Made by a program: the position numbers and the translations under genes. A stretch of DNA of 64,000 nucleotides from Xylophilus sp. GOD-11R (GTDB taxonomy: Bacteria; Pseudomonadota; Gammaproteobacteria; Burkholderiales; Burkholderiaceae_C): contig NZ_CP137854.1 of NCBI RefSeq assembly GCF_033546935.1, forward strand, positions 2,480,001-2,544,000, read 5' to 3'. This document shows, piece by piece, positions 37,031 to 45,945 of this stretch (position 1 is the stretch's first letter; every line of letters starts with the position of its first letter). Under the pieces are notes generated by a model. It was not told the DNA's origin and did no database searches. It saw only the letters and a program-made list of their open reading frames with translations.

Positions 37031-37951
37031 GTGGATCTGCAAGGCATCCTGGAGGAAATCGCCTACGCGCTCGCACCGCGAGCGGCCGCCGGCGCGGGCA
37101 AGGTGGCCGACTACATTCCCGCCCTCGCCCGCGTGCCTGCTGCACATTTTGGCATCGCGCTGCGCACCCGCGACGGCCATGAAGCGGCGGCAGGCGATGC
37201 GCATCTGGCGTTCTCCATCCAAAGCATTTCCAAGCTGTTCACCCTGACGCTGGCGATGCAGACATTGCCGGACGAGGAGCTCTGGCAGCGCATCGGGCGC
37301 GAGCCCTCGGGCAATCCGTTCAACTCGTTGATCCAGCTCGAAACCGAACGCGGCATCGCCCGCAACCCGTTCATCAACGCAGGCGCCATCGCGGTCGCGG
37401 ACCGTCTGGTCACCCATGGCGATGCCAAACGCCGGGTGCTGGCCTTGCTGTCCAGCCTTTGCGGTGAAGCAGTCGTCTTCGACGAGGAAGTGGCCGCATC
37501 GGAGGCTGCGACCGGCTATCGGAACGTGGCGCTGGCGAACTTCATGAAAAGCTTCCAGCGCATCGACAACCCCGTCGAATCCGCGCTCGACATGTACTTT
37601 CACCAGTGTTCCATCGCCATGAGCTGCGCGCAGGTCGCGCGCGCTGCCGGCTACCTGTGCCGAGACGGCGCACATCCGCTGGAAGACGGCACCCAGGTCG
37701 TCACCGACCGCCAGGCGAGGCGATTGAACGCCCTGATGCTGACCTGCGGAACCTATGACGCCGCCGGAGAATTTGCCTACCGCATTGGTCTGCCTTGCAA
37801 GAGCGGCGTAGGCGGCGGCATCGTCGCCGTGGTGCCCGACACCCTGAGTCTGTGTGTCTGGTCGCCAGGGCTCGATCACAGCGGCAACTCGGCACTGGGG
37901 ATGGAAGCGCTGGAGATGTTTGTGAGTGCGACCGGGTTGTCGGTGTTCTAG
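37031..37951 (+). CDS. glsA: glutaminase (glutamine to glutamate plus ammonia)
   Basis: A 306-residue serine-dependent beta-lactamase-like glutaminase. The catalytic Ser-x-x-Lys is in FSIQSISKLFTL (Ser65, Lys68). Other family segments are GNPFNSLIQLE, NPFINAGAIAV, YFHQCSIAMSC and KSGVGGGIVAV. It converts glutamine into glutamate, helping nitrogen use and acid tolerance. The GTG start lies eight bases after the EF-hand gene stop, indicating translational coupling with that gene; the possible regulatory link to calcium is inference. Confidence 0.93.
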   Translation: MDLQGILEEIAYALAPRAAAGAGKVADYIPALARVPAAHFGIALRTRDGHEAAAGDAHLAFSIQSISKLFTLTLAMQTLPDEELWQRIGREPSGNPFNSLIQLETERGIARNPFINAGAIAVADRLVTHGDAKRRVLALLSSLCGEAVVFDEEVAASEAATGYRNVALANFMKSFQRIDNPVESALDMYFHQCSIAMSCAQVARAAGYLCRDGAHPLEDGTQVVTDRQARRLNALMLTCGTYDAAGEFAYRIGLPCKSGVGGGIVAVVPDTLSLCVWSPGLDHSGNSALGMEALEMFVSATGLSVF

Positions 37952-38076
37952 CCGACGTTCGTGTTCAGACCGGCCAATGCACCGGCTGCGCCGTCGCACG
38001 ACAATGTCACCGACGAAGTTCCGATATCGGCAGCAGTCGAATCTTGTCGGAGTCGTGCCAGATGCATTTCGGCGAG

Positions 38077-38678
38077 CTAAAAACCATAGCCGACATAAAA
38101 ACCCAGGATCGCACGGGAAGTCTGGAAATGGCGGGGGCGATACAGCAGGCCTCCCCAGAACAGGTCGTAGCGCAGCTCGCCGCGTGCCCCACGAACGCCG
38201 ATCACCGCACCTGCGAGCGAGCGACCAGCCAGCAGTTCCGCGGATGGTCCGGCGAGGTGGCCCACATCGATGGCCATATATGCCTCTTGCCCGTCCGCGA
38301 ACGCGCGGCCCAGGTCGTTGCGCCAGTACCAGCCGCGCTCGGCCAGGAGCATGTTGCGGCCGTCGAAACCGCGCACCGTGTACGCGGGCCGAAGGCGACG
38401 CGGTCTTGCGGCATCAACGCGCTCTGATTCCATTGGCCATGCCAATTGCTGAGAAATCGCCAAGCCGGACCGAGTGCCGCCACCGGCCCGATATAGGCGA
38501 CATCGGCGATCGTGGTGCGCGGGCGCCAACTGTCTGTGCCGCTGGGTTCGTCGCGGACCCGCTCCGCACCGAGCGCGGCGATGCCTCGTCGGACTGCCAG
38601 AGAAACGTCCATCGTCGCATGCCCCCATGGTTGATGGTGGCTGGCATTAAGTTCCCAAATCGACGTGAACAAACTCAA
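38077..38678 (-). pseudogene. remnant of a TpsB-type (FhaC/ShlB family) outer-membrane transporter
   Basis: The minus strand here encodes only the C-terminal about 190 residues of a two-partner-secretion translocator: SLAVRRGIAALGAER, then after a frame change AYTVRGFDGRNMLLAERGWY (with the VRGF/DRG motifs of loop L6), DLFWGGLLYRPRHF and the final strand ending ...FYVGYGF with terminal Phe. The two halves are in different frames, breaking near base 38388, and nothing upstream encodes the POTRA domains or signal peptide, so the gene is truncated and frameshifted. It no longer makes a functional transporter. No partner exoprotein (TpsA) is in the window. Confidence 0.85.
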
Positions 38679-38839
38679 CGTAATGTTGTGGGCGAACTGA
38701 AACGAGATCAGTTAATTGAAAATAAATAGCAACGGGATTATTAATAGCCGAATGCACCACAAGAAGAATGCGCGGAAAACCCGTCGGTTGTCGGCACGGA
38801 TGCGCCGGCGCGCCTGACCGGAGCGGCAACCATCCGGCA
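38679..38839. other. AT-rich spacer with no gene
   Basis: About 160 bases with locally low GC (for example ATTGAAAATAAATAGC near 38715), between the decayed transporter and the penicillin-binding protein gene. It shows no start codon with ribosome site, hairpin or repeat that I can identify; likely residue of the deletion that removed the transporter's 5' part. Confidence 0.5.
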
Positions 38840-41200
38840 TCAGGGCCGGGGACCGATCCGGACGTCCGCTTCGCTGGGCGACAAGCGCGTCAGCGAACCC
38901 GAGGAAGCCGGCTTCTCCGCGGTTGTAAGCCCAGCATCTCCCGCCGCCTGCGACAGCGGTGGACCACTTGACGGCGCAGTCGGAACCTGCATGTCCTGCG
39001 GCATCGCGACCGGTTGCGCCTGCGTGGGCGGCAGCAGCGAAATCGGCCCGTTGCCCTCGCCCTCCCCGCCCGGCCGAAAGAGGTTCTCGGGCCGTTCGAC
39101 CGGCGGACTGGTCGACGGATCCGGCTGTGCTGGTGCGATCGGTTGACGCGGCGCGTCGAACTCGGCGGCCGCATCGACTACCTTGGCTCTCAGCGACGCC
39201 GCCATGAAATCACCCACCATCGGCAATGCGCTACGAGCGCCCTGTCCCCAGCTGCCGCCCATGGTCATGCGGCTGTCGTTGAAACCCACCCAGGCGCCTG
39301 CCACCAACTGCGGATGCATCAGGATGAACCAGCCGTCGGTGTTGTCCTGCGTCGTGCCGGTCTTGCCAGCCAGATCGCCGCGGATGCCGTAACGGCTGCG
39401 GATGGCGGCGCCGGTGCCGCGGTCGATCACGCCGCGCATGGCGTCGAGCAAGGTCTGCGCCGGCGCCTGGGCCAACGCGGTTTCGGGCGTGCCGGGGTGA
39501 AACTCCTCCAGCACCTTGCCGTCACGGTCCTCGATGCGCAGCACCAGAATCGGTTCGATGAAGTTGCCGCCATTGGCGATGCTGCCGTAGGCCGTGACCA
39601 TCTCCTTCAAGGTGACCGGACTGGTACCCAGCGCGAGGGACGGAACCTCGTCCAGCTTGCTCTGGCGCACCCCCATGGCGCGCGCGAGGTCGGCCACGTT
39701 CTTCGGGCCCACCTGCTGCATGAGTTGCGCGGTGATGATGTTCTTGGAGAAGGCCAGGCCATCGCGCAAGGTCATCGGTGCGTAGCTCGGCTCGCCTTCG
39801 TCGGTAGGGCTCCAGACCTGGCCATTGCCCAGCGCCAGCTGGATCGGCTCGTCCATGAAGCTCTCGTCGGGCGAAATGCCCTGGGCAAAGGCCGTGCCGT
39901 AGACAAAGGGCTTGAAAGTCGACCCCGGCTGCCGGCGTGCCTGGGAGACGTGGTCGAACTGGTCTTCGGCGTAGCCACGGCTGCCGACCCAGGCACGTAC
40001 CTGGCCATCGCGCGGGTCCAGCGCCATGAAGCCGGCCTGCAGCCGTGATTTCTGCACTCGCAACACCTTCATCGCATCCGCGTCCGCGAACGCCTGCCTG
40101 AGCGCGTCCGCATCGTCGGCGCCACCGTCACGGGCGCTCTTGTAGGCAGCGGTCTCACGGACCATCGCCTGGATTTCCGGGCGTTTGGGGTTCCAGGCAC
40201 GCGGTGCGTACATCGCATCGGCCGACCGCTGGAGCTGATCGGCCTGCTTCTGCACCGCGCGGTTGGCGAAGTCCTGCAGGCGTGAATCGATGGTGGTGCG
40301 CACCCGCAGGCCGTCGGCGTAGATGTCGTAGCCGTTGCGTTCGGACCAGTCGAAGAGCCAGTTGCGCAGTTGCCGCGCCAGGTGCGGCGCCGGGCCGGTG
40401 GCATCGGTCTGGCGCTCGAAGTCCACCTTCAGCGGTGTCTTCTGCAACTCGGCCAGACGCGTTTCGGGCAAGGCGCCGGAGCGCACCATCTGCGCCAGCA
40501 CGATGTTGCGGCGATCGCGGGCACGATCGGGGTTATTGACCGGGTTGTAGTAGCTGGTGCCCTTCAACATGCCGACCAGGGTGGCGCTCTGCAGCGGGTC
40601 GAGCTTGTCGGCGGTCGTGTCGAAGTAGGTGCGCGCGGCCATTTCGATGCCGACCGCGTTGTAGAGAAAGGAAACGGTGTTGAGGTAGGTCTCCAGGATC
40701 TCGTCCTTGGAATACACCCCCTCGATCTTCAGCGCGGTGATCGCCTCCTTGGCCTTGCGGGTCAGGCTGACCGCGCGCCCGATCTCGTCGGGATAGAGGT
40801 TGCGCGCGAGTTGCTGCGTGATGGTGGACCCGCCCTGCCGGTCTCCGTGCAGGGTGTTGAGCACGGCCGCGCCAGTGCGCCGGAAGTCGATGCCGCCATG
40901 CTCGTAGAACCGCCGATCCTCGGTGGCGATGAGCGCATCGACCACGTGCGGCGAGATGTCGGCGAGCTTCACCCATTCACGATTCGCCCGCCGAAACTCG
41001 GCCAGCACCTTGTCATCGGCCGACAGCAACACCGCGGGGCGTTCCGTGCGGGCCTTTCGGATGTCGCCGATGCTCGGGGTGAATGGAATCAGCAGCAGTA
41101 CATAGGCCACCAGCAGCGCAGGCAGGCAAGCCACCGCACGCCAGGGATGGCGGCGAACCGCAGATGCGGCACGCGTCAGAAAGTTGGGGGTCGTAGCCAT
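38840..41200 (-). CDS. class A penicillin-binding protein (bifunctional peptidoglycan synthase)
   Basis: A 786-residue PBP1-type enzyme. A cytoplasmic N-terminus and one membrane helix (AVACLPALLVAYVLLLIPF) precede the glycosyltransferase domain, with catalytic Glu in ATEDRRFYEHGG, GGSTITQQLARNLY and YLNTVSFLYNA. The transpeptidase follows: Ser in PGSTFKPFVYG (SxxK), the SKN (FSKNIITAQL) and KTG (LAGKTGTTQDN) motifs. The C-terminal 90 residues are Pro/Ala-rich. It polymerises and cross-links peptidoglycan. The ATG at 41200 is chosen over an upstream start that would add 14 residues without a better ribosome site. It is monocistronic. Confidence 0.9.
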   Translation of the reverse strand: MATTPNFLTRAASAVRRHPWRAVACLPALLVAYVLLLIPFTPSIGDIRKARTERPAVLLSADDKVLAEFRRANREWVKLADISPHVVDALIATEDRRFYEHGGIDFRRTGAAVLNTLHGDRQGGSTITQQLARNLYPDEIGRAVSLTRKAKEAITALKIEGVYSKDEILETYLNTVSFLYNAVGIEMAARTYFDTTADKLDPLQSATLVGMLKGTSYYNPVNNPDRARDRRNIVLAQMVRSGALPETRLAELQKTPLKVDFERQTDATGPAPHLARQLRNWLFDWSERNGYDIYADGLRVRTTIDSRLQDFANRAVQKQADQLQRSADAMYAPRAWNPKRPEIQAMVRETAAYKSARDGGADDADALRQAFADADAMKVLRVQKSRLQAGFMALDPRDGQVRAWVGSRGYAEDQFDHVSQARRQPGSTFKPFVYGTAFAQGISPDESFMDEPIQLALGNGQVWSPTDEGEPSYAPMTLRDGLAFSKNIITAQLMQQVGPKNVADLARAMGVRQSKLDEVPSLALGTSPVTLKEMVTAYGSIANGGNFIEPILVLRIEDRDGKVLEEFHPGTPETALAQAPAQTLLDAMRGVIDRGTGAAIRSRYGIRGDLAGKTGTTQDNTDGWFILMHPQLVAGAWVGFNDSRMTMGGSWGQGARSALPMVGDFMAASLRAKVVDAAAEFDAPRQPIAPAQPDPSTSPPVERPENLFRPGGEGEGNGPISLLPPTQAQPVAMPQDMQVPTAPSSGPPLSQAAGDAGLTTAEKPASSGSLTRLSPSEADVRIGPRP

Positions 41201-41240
41201 GGGAGCGCATGGTAGGGTCGTCGCGGTGGGCGCCGGAAAC

Positions 41241-41265
41241 AAAAAGGGACGGCCGAGACCGCCCC
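41241..41265 (-). terminator. rho-independent terminator after gshA
   Basis: On the minus strand a GGGGCGG/CCGTCCC stem (one G-T pair) with a short TCTCGG loop is followed by five T residues. It begins 27 bases past the gshA stop, so the gshA transcript should end here, just before the PBP gene. Confidence 0.75.
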
Positions 41266-41292
41266 TGTGCGGAATCTGACCGGTCGCCCGTC

Positions 41293-42852
41293 TCAGGCGG
41301 GAACGGCAGCGAGCCGCGCCGGCACCAGCCGGTTGGGCGACACGTACTGTTCGCGGTAAATCTCGAACGGCATGGTATCGGCGTCCTCGATGCGCTTCTG
41401 CTCGGCAAACGACAGTCGACTCGCCGCCTCGAAACGCGCCTGCTGCTCTTCGGTCCAGGGCATGGCCAGCAACGCATCGCGGGCCACCACCGACTGTGCC
41501 CGGGTGCAGGCCACAAAAGAATCGCCGAATTGCGAGGACATGGTTGCCAGCACGCGAGCCGAAGGCAGGGTTTCGGGTGACCGCATCGCGGCCTGCGCCG
41601 CCTGCACCGCCTGCAGATACGCGACGCTTCCTTCCGCGGCGTCGACTGCACGGGCGATCGGCAGGCAGGCGGTCAGAATTTCATCGGCCCAGTCGACCAA
41701 CGCCACCGGCTTGCCCTGGCGGCTGAGTACCAGGCCCGGCTCACGTCCCCGCGCCGCCGTCAGGTGCTGGTTGTGCGCCAGCTCGGCGATCTCGGCGGGC
41801 GTGTCGGGCGGGCTGTCGCTCAACAGACAGTGCAGCAGGAAGATGTCGATGAACCGCATCGTCTGCGCCGAAATACCGACCGGGTTGAACGGGTCGAGAT
41901 CCATGCAGCGCACTTCGACGTATTCCACGCCACGCTCACGCAGGGCATGCAATGGCCGCTCCCCTTGGCGGATGGTGCGCTTGGGCCGGATGGTTCCGTA
42001 GAACTCGTTCTCGATCTGCAGCAGCGTGGTCGCCAACTGGTTGTATTCGCCGCCTGGATTGCGGATGCCGAGGTCGCGGTAGAGCGGATAGGGCCGGGTC
42101 AGCGCATCCTGCAGTGAGGCCGCATAGCCTTCCAGGCTGTTGTAGCTGACCGAAAGCGTTGCCTGGGCGTCGCTCTGGTAACCAAGGCGCCCCATCCGTA
42201 GCGACGTGCCGTAGGGCATGTGCATGCTGCCTTCACCGATAGGCTCCAGCTGGTGAGGCCGGCCCTCGACGAAGCTGCCGCAGACGGCCGGAGAAGCACC
42301 GAACAGCGTCAGCAGCAGGAACGCATGGCGACGAAAATTTCGGATGAGGTCGAAATACTCTTCGCTGCTCACGCCGGGGAGCGACCAGTTGTAATGAATG
42401 CCCGAAATGGTCTGCATGCGCCGGCCGTAACGATGACCCAGCCCCATGCGGTAGACGCTCTTGGCGCGACCGACATTCGAAGTACCGTAGCGGCCCAGCG
42501 GGATGGTCTCGTCCGACGGCAGGCCGCAAGGCATGCTGGACACCCACAGGTTCTCGTCGCCATGGGCGTCCAGTGCTGCCATGGCCCGATGCACGAACTG
42601 GTGCACCTCGGTAATCTCGGCCATGCATGCCTCGGCACTCGCATGCACGCCGGTGATCAGCTCGACCTGCGACTCACTGAAGTCGGTGGTGATATGCGGA
42701 TGGGTCAGCGCCGAACCCAGCGGATGCGGATGCGGTGTCAGTGCCAGCGCACCCGTGGGCAAGGAGCGCAAGCTTTCTTTCTCGATGCCGCGGCGCATGC
42801 CTTGGAGGCGCTGCGGGGTCAATGCGGCAAGGCGCTCGTCGGTGCTGGTCAT
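41293..42852 (-). CDS. gshA: glutamate-cysteine ligase (proteobacterial type)
   Basis: A 519-residue enzyme of glutathione synthesis, joining glutamate and cysteine using ATP. It matches the gamma/beta-proteobacterial GshA group: GIEKESLRSLPTG near the start, ITTDFSESQVELIT, the central ISGIHYNWSLP, NPGGEYNQLATTLLQIENEF, and VEYVEVRCMDLDPFNPVGI. Start ATG fits family length. It is followed by a terminator, so it is monocistronic. Second-step gene gshB is not in the window. Confidence 0.94.
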   Translation of the reverse strand: MTSTDERLAALTPQRLQGMRRGIEKESLRSLPTGALALTPHPHPLGSALTHPHITTDFSESQVELITGVHASAEACMAEITEVHQFVHRAMAALDAHGDENLWVSSMPCGLPSDETIPLGRYGTSNVGRAKSVYRMGLGHRYGRRMQTISGIHYNWSLPGVSSEEYFDLIRNFRRHAFLLLTLFGASPAVCGSFVEGRPHQLEPIGEGSMHMPYGTSLRMGRLGYQSDAQATLSVSYNSLEGYAASLQDALTRPYPLYRDLGIRNPGGEYNQLATTLLQIENEFYGTIRPKRTIRQGERPLHALRERGVEYVEVRCMDLDPFNPVGISAQTMRFIDIFLLHCLLSDSPPDTPAEIAELAHNQHLTAARGREPGLVLSRQGKPVALVDWADEILTACLPIARAVDAAEGSVAYLQAVQAAQAAMRSPETLPSARVLATMSSQFGDSFVACTRAQSVVARDALLAMPWTEEQQARFEAASRLSFAEQKRIEDADTMPFEIYREQYVSPNRLVPARLAAVPA

Positions 42853-42875
42853 GGGCGAAACAGGGATTTGTCGTT

Positions 42876-43052
42876 ATGTGTGGATACGGCGCCGGCAACC
42901 GGGCGGCCGAGAGGATATGCGAGGGCGGTGCCAGCGCGCTGCCGAAGATCCAGGAAACCCTGCTGAATCGCCCGGCAATCGCGCGCGAAGCCCCTGAACT
43001 GCGCCGCATGCTAACAGGCCGTTGCCCGCCTCCGGAATCAGCAAAAGCGTGA
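42876..43052 (+). CDS. possible small 58-residue protein
   Basis: This frame lies in the spacer between divergent gshA and the exported-protein gene. It has an AGGGA about seven bases before the ATG. The sequence has an N-terminal Cys/Gly stretch, then a helical segment (LPKIQETLLNRPAIAREAPE). It has no recognised domain and the call rests on the ribosome site and composition. Confidence 0.25.
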   Translation: MCGYGAGNRAAERICEGGASALPKIQETLLNRPAIAREAPELRRMLTGRCPPPESAKA

Positions 43053-43065
43053 TGGATACGACCGG

Positions 43066-43617
43066 TCATTCAGGCCAGGGCGAGCCGTCACCGCAGTGGT
43101 CGACAAACAGAATCTGCTGGCGCCCGTCGTTCGGTATGTAGACCTGGTTCACGCTCGAGGGCGGCAAAACGCGGTCGGCACACTGCGCCCCCTGTCCGGG
43201 GCCCATGACGACTCTGGCGCCTGGTTTCAGCATGCAGGAACTCACCGTATCCAGGGGCGACCACTCCGGACAGATGTCGTTGTCCCGGGCGTATTTTTCA
43301 CGCGGCCCGAGCGGCGGAAAAAATGACCACCAACGGCCGTGTTGGGTGTGCGGTTTGGACCCATCCCACACCCGAAAGACCCTCACCGGTTTATCAACGA
43401 CGAACACCCGCCCCTTACACAAGGCGCCGTTACCCGGCAAGCCGATGGCCTCGGTCAAGAGCGACTCGTCCGAAGCGGCAACCATGCCGATCGGAGGCTC
43501 CTCTATGTCGCCGACGCAATCCTGGGAAGCCGCGGCCATCGCTGCGGCGGCGCCCAGGAACATTATTGACACTAAAACGTTTTTGCAGTGCGCGTGGGCC
43601 ACATGGGGATTCGACAT
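43066..43617 (-). CDS. exported Cys-containing protein of unknown function (possibly toxin-like)
   Basis: A 183-residue protein. The ATG has an AGAGGAT ribosome site. Residues 1-33 look like a signal peptide (VLVSIMFLGAAAAMAAA). The mature part has eight Cys or so spread over its length and a distinctive run: VVDKPVRVFRVWDGSKPH, GRWWSFFPPLGPREKY, ICPEWSPLD, CMLKPGARVVMGPGQGAQC and VNQVYIPNDGRQQIL. The Arg...WWS...NQVYI pattern is reminiscent of ADP-ribosyltransferase-type folds, but I cannot assign a family; that is a weak inference. The DNA around is less GC-rich than its neighbours. It may pair with the next gene. Confidence 0.6.
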   Translation of the reverse strand: MSNPHVAHAHCKNVLVSIMFLGAAAAMAAASQDCVGDIEEPPIGMVAASDESLLTEAIGLPGNGALCKGRVFVVDKPVRVFRVWDGSKPHTQHGRWWSFFPPLGPREKYARDNDICPEWSPLDTVSSCMLKPGARVVMGPGQGAQCADRVLPPSSVNQVYIPNDGRQQILFVDHCGDGSPWPE

Positions 43618-43707
43618 GAATAATATCCTCTGATTGCAGAAACAGAAGTCATCACGTCGATCACCCGAATACTTACCAGCCTTGCCAGCCGCACCATATG
43701 GCAAGCA

Positions 43708-44064
43708 CTACAAAACAAATTTGCGCAGACGCGCAATGGTCAACCGCTGGTTAGCGCGCAACCATATATTTCGCAAGTCCTGCCCCATCAATGATTCATC
43801 CGTCTGCGGCGTCAGCCAGGCGATGAATTCCTCACGACACCGAAATATTCGGTACTCGTCGGCCTCTCCGCTCAATCCGTCCGCGTCTCCGCTGGCGGGC
43901 ACATGCATTTTGCCGTCATACACCTCTGCATAAATGAACGCCCCGCCGGTATATTGCAATCCCATCCCGCAATATTCCGGGTGGCTGTAAAACAGCTTAC
44001 TCCCAGCCTCCAGGCGCGCGGCGACCAACCGTGCAAGGTGCGACCCAACCAATAAATCAGACAT
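43708..44064 (-). CDS. hypothetical cytosolic protein, 118 residues
   Basis: The protein has no signal or membrane segment. It begins SDLLVGSHLARLVAARLEAG, has an aromatic region (FYSHPEYCGMGLQYTGGAFIYAE) and ends basic (ANQRLTIARLRKF). It lies 90 bases upstream of the exported-protein gene on the same strand, in the same GC-poorer patch, so the two could be an acquired unit, for example effector and immunity protein. This is inferred from position only. No ribosome site stands out. Confidence 0.5.
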   Translation of the reverse strand: MSDLLVGSHLARLVAARLEAGSKLFYSHPEYCGMGLQYTGGAFIYAEVYDGKMHVPASGDADGLSGEADEYRIFRCREEFIAWLTPQTDESLMGQDLRNIWLRANQRLTIARLRKFVL

Positions 44065-44335
44065 TTCAATGGAAAGTGACGGTCCGCATCAACCGGGCGA
44101 ATGAATGACTGGAAGAAAAAAGAATCCAGGCAGAACGACGTGGATTTATTTTGTGGCGTGTCCGCCGGTCCATATCGAGAAACACGCGGTGAGCATGGGC
44201 GCCCTCGCACCATGTCGAATCAGATTTTTCTCGGTTCTTGTCGGCGGCTTCCTGACACTAAATGCCCGATTGCCGGCACGTGTACGATCGGCGCCCGGCG
44301 CGCCACCATGGCGGCCTCATCTCAAGCCTGCTTCC

Positions 44336-44533
44336 ATGAACCCCAATTTTCTCTATCGCGGCATCGCCTGCATCGTCATCGGCGCAGCAGTCTTGCTGGC
44401 GCCCCGATTCATGGGTGAAACCGGCCTGCGCGAAACCATCGCCGGCAGTTACCTGGTGGGATGGTTCGCGATCGTCCTGGGCGCGGGCCTGGTCGTGACG
44501 CACCTGACGCGCGGCCCCAAGCGCCGCCGTTGA
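44336..44533 (+). CDS. small two-helix membrane protein
   Basis: A 65-residue protein with two hydrophobic helices, YRGIACIVIGAAVLLAP and SYLVGWFAIVLGAGLVVT, joined by a short hydrophilic loop (RFMGETGLRETIAG), and a basic tail GPKRRR that would face the cytoplasm. No domain name is known to me. It sits alone between the accessory patch and the esterase gene, converging on the latter. Confidence 0.6.
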   Translation: MNPNFLYRGIACIVIGAAVLLAPRFMGETGLRETIAGSYLVGWFAIVLGAGLVVTHLTRGPKRRR

Positions 44534-44567
44534 TTCGCCGACCGACCGTCTCGATGGACCCGAAAGC

Positions 44568-45233
44568 TCAGGCCAGAACCTTCTGAAGAAAGATCTCGAG
44601 TTGCCGCACTTCGGGCGGGCAAACGGTGTGCTCCATCGGATAGGTGTGCCATTCCACCGGATAACCGAGTTCCAGCAGCGCATCGCGTGAGGCTTCGGCC
44701 CGCGCGAGTGGCACCACGCCATCGCGCGTGCCGTGAGCCAGGAAGATGGGCACATCGCCATTGGCGAGGTGGCGCTCTTTCGCCGTGGTCGATGCCAGCG
44801 GCAGATAGCCCGACATGCCGGCGATGCCCGCCAGGCGCTCGCCATGCCGCAAGCCTGTCATCAGCGACATGGCACAGCCCTGCGAAAAGCCCGCCAGCAC
44901 GATGCGGTTCGCAGCGATGCCGCGCTGCTTCTCGCGCAAGATCAATGCCTCGATGGCATCGCGCGAGGCGCGCAAGCCCGCTGCGTCTTCCTGGCGCCCC
45001 AGGTCAGACACCACGATGTCGTACCACGAAGGCATGCGGTAGCCACCATTGATGCTCACCGGCATTGTCGGCGCCTGCGGAAACACGAAGCGCACCGGCC
45101 CGACACCCGACAGATCGAGCTGCGGAACCATGGGCACGAAATCGTCGGCGCTGGCGCCCAGCCCATGCATGAGCAATACGGTAGCGGTAGGTTGCGGAGC
45201 GGTCTCGAGCTCGATGGTCTGAAGCAAGGTCAT
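44568..45233 (-). CDS. alpha/beta-hydrolase, carboxylesterase/phospholipase type
   Basis: A 221-residue serine hydrolase. The oxyanion region is VLLMHGLGASADDF, the nucleophile Ser is in LAGFSQGCAMSL (GxSxG), the acid in AHGTRDGVVPL and the His in PMEHTVCPPE. This order and size match the bacterial carboxylesterase family (EstB-like, formerly phospholipase/carboxylesterase). Substrate likely short acyl esters. The frame extends upstream, but the ATG at 45233 gives the family N-terminus. It is monocistronic and its 5' end faces the pilus cluster. Confidence 0.9.
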   Translation of the reverse strand: MTLLQTIELETAPQPTATVLLMHGLGASADDFVPMVPQLDLSGVGPVRFVFPQAPTMPVSINGGYRMPSWYDIVVSDLGRQEDAAGLRASRDAIEALILREKQRGIAANRIVLAGFSQGCAMSLMTGLRHGERLAGIAGMSGYLPLASTTAKERHLANGDVPIFLAHGTRDGVVPLARAEASRDALLELGYPVEWHTYPMEHTVCPPEVRQLEIFLQKVLA

Positions 45234-45393
45234 GGTGCTGCTGGATAGGCAAATGCGGGTAAGCCACGATTGTGCCGGCTGTCCGCCAGACAAGCGGTGA
45301 CCGCCGTGCGACGGGTGGCGCGCCCGGCCGCGCTGGGCAAGGGACTATTGCCCACTTCGCCCATTTCGACCGCTGCCAGTCCGCTGCAATCAC

Positions 45394-45942
45394 GTGCATT
45401 TGCCTCGCCTCCACGCCAGTCACTTCATTCGCGCCATGCGCGGCGTGTTCCTGGTCGAACTCATGGTCTGCCTGCTCGTAGCGGCGGTGTTGCTGGCCCT
45501 GGGTCTTCCGGGTTTGCGGTCCATGTTGCGCGACATGCAGGTCAGGGTCGCCGCGCAAGACCTGGTCGGCGCACTCGCCTGGACGCGGGCAGAAGCCGTG
45601 CGCGGCGGAGCCGCCATCACCTTGCGCTTTCGGCCGCGGACGGAATGCATATCGCCACCGGCGCGGCGGCACTGTGGCTGGGAAGTCTTCCGCGATCTCG
45701 ACGGCAATACGAAGCGCGATGCTTCGGAAAAGCTGCTCGCCGTCCACGCGCTGCCCGTCCAGGTCGACCTTCCGGACGTCAGCAGCAGCGCTATCCAGTA
45801 TCTCGCCGATGGCGCGGTTTCCACCAAAGGTGTCCACATCGTCATCGGCCCGACCGGCGCCGCCACGGGCGATCCGGCAACACGCATCGTTTGCTCCCAG
45901 TTCGGCGGCCGCGTGCGCATTGCCATGGGAGAACACTGCTGA
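45394..45942 (+). CDS. fimT: FimT/GspH-type minor pseudopilin
   Basis: A 182-residue type IV prepilin-like protein, first of the pilus cluster. The prepilin peptidase site is RAMRG/VFLVELMVCLL, with Glu at +5 and a hydrophobic helix. The mature part contains a GspH-like fold with a conserved Cys pair near the end (IVCSQF...GEHC). A GTG at 45394 gives a 17-residue leader; an ATG at 45436 would leave only three residues, so the longer form is preferred though both lack a clear ribosome site. It likely belongs to the initiating minor-pilin complex. Confidence 0.8.
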   Translation: MHLPRLHASHFIRAMRGVFLVELMVCLLVAAVLLALGLPGLRSMLRDMQVRVAAQDLVGALAWTRAEAVRGGAAITLRFRPRTECISPPARRHCGWEVFRDLDGNTKRDASEKLLAVHALPVQVDLPDVSSSAIQYLADGAVSTKGVHIVIGPTGAATGDPATRIVCSQFGGRVRIAMGEHC

Positions 45943-45945
45943 GCC

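Noticed and set aside
34773..37145. Long minus-strand frame opposite the EF-hand gene
   Set aside because: Shadow frame; no ribosome site and shadow-type composition.
44101..44418. Plus-strand frame of 105 codons before the small membrane protein
   Set aside because: It overlaps the membrane protein in another frame and has no convincing domain or ribosome site.
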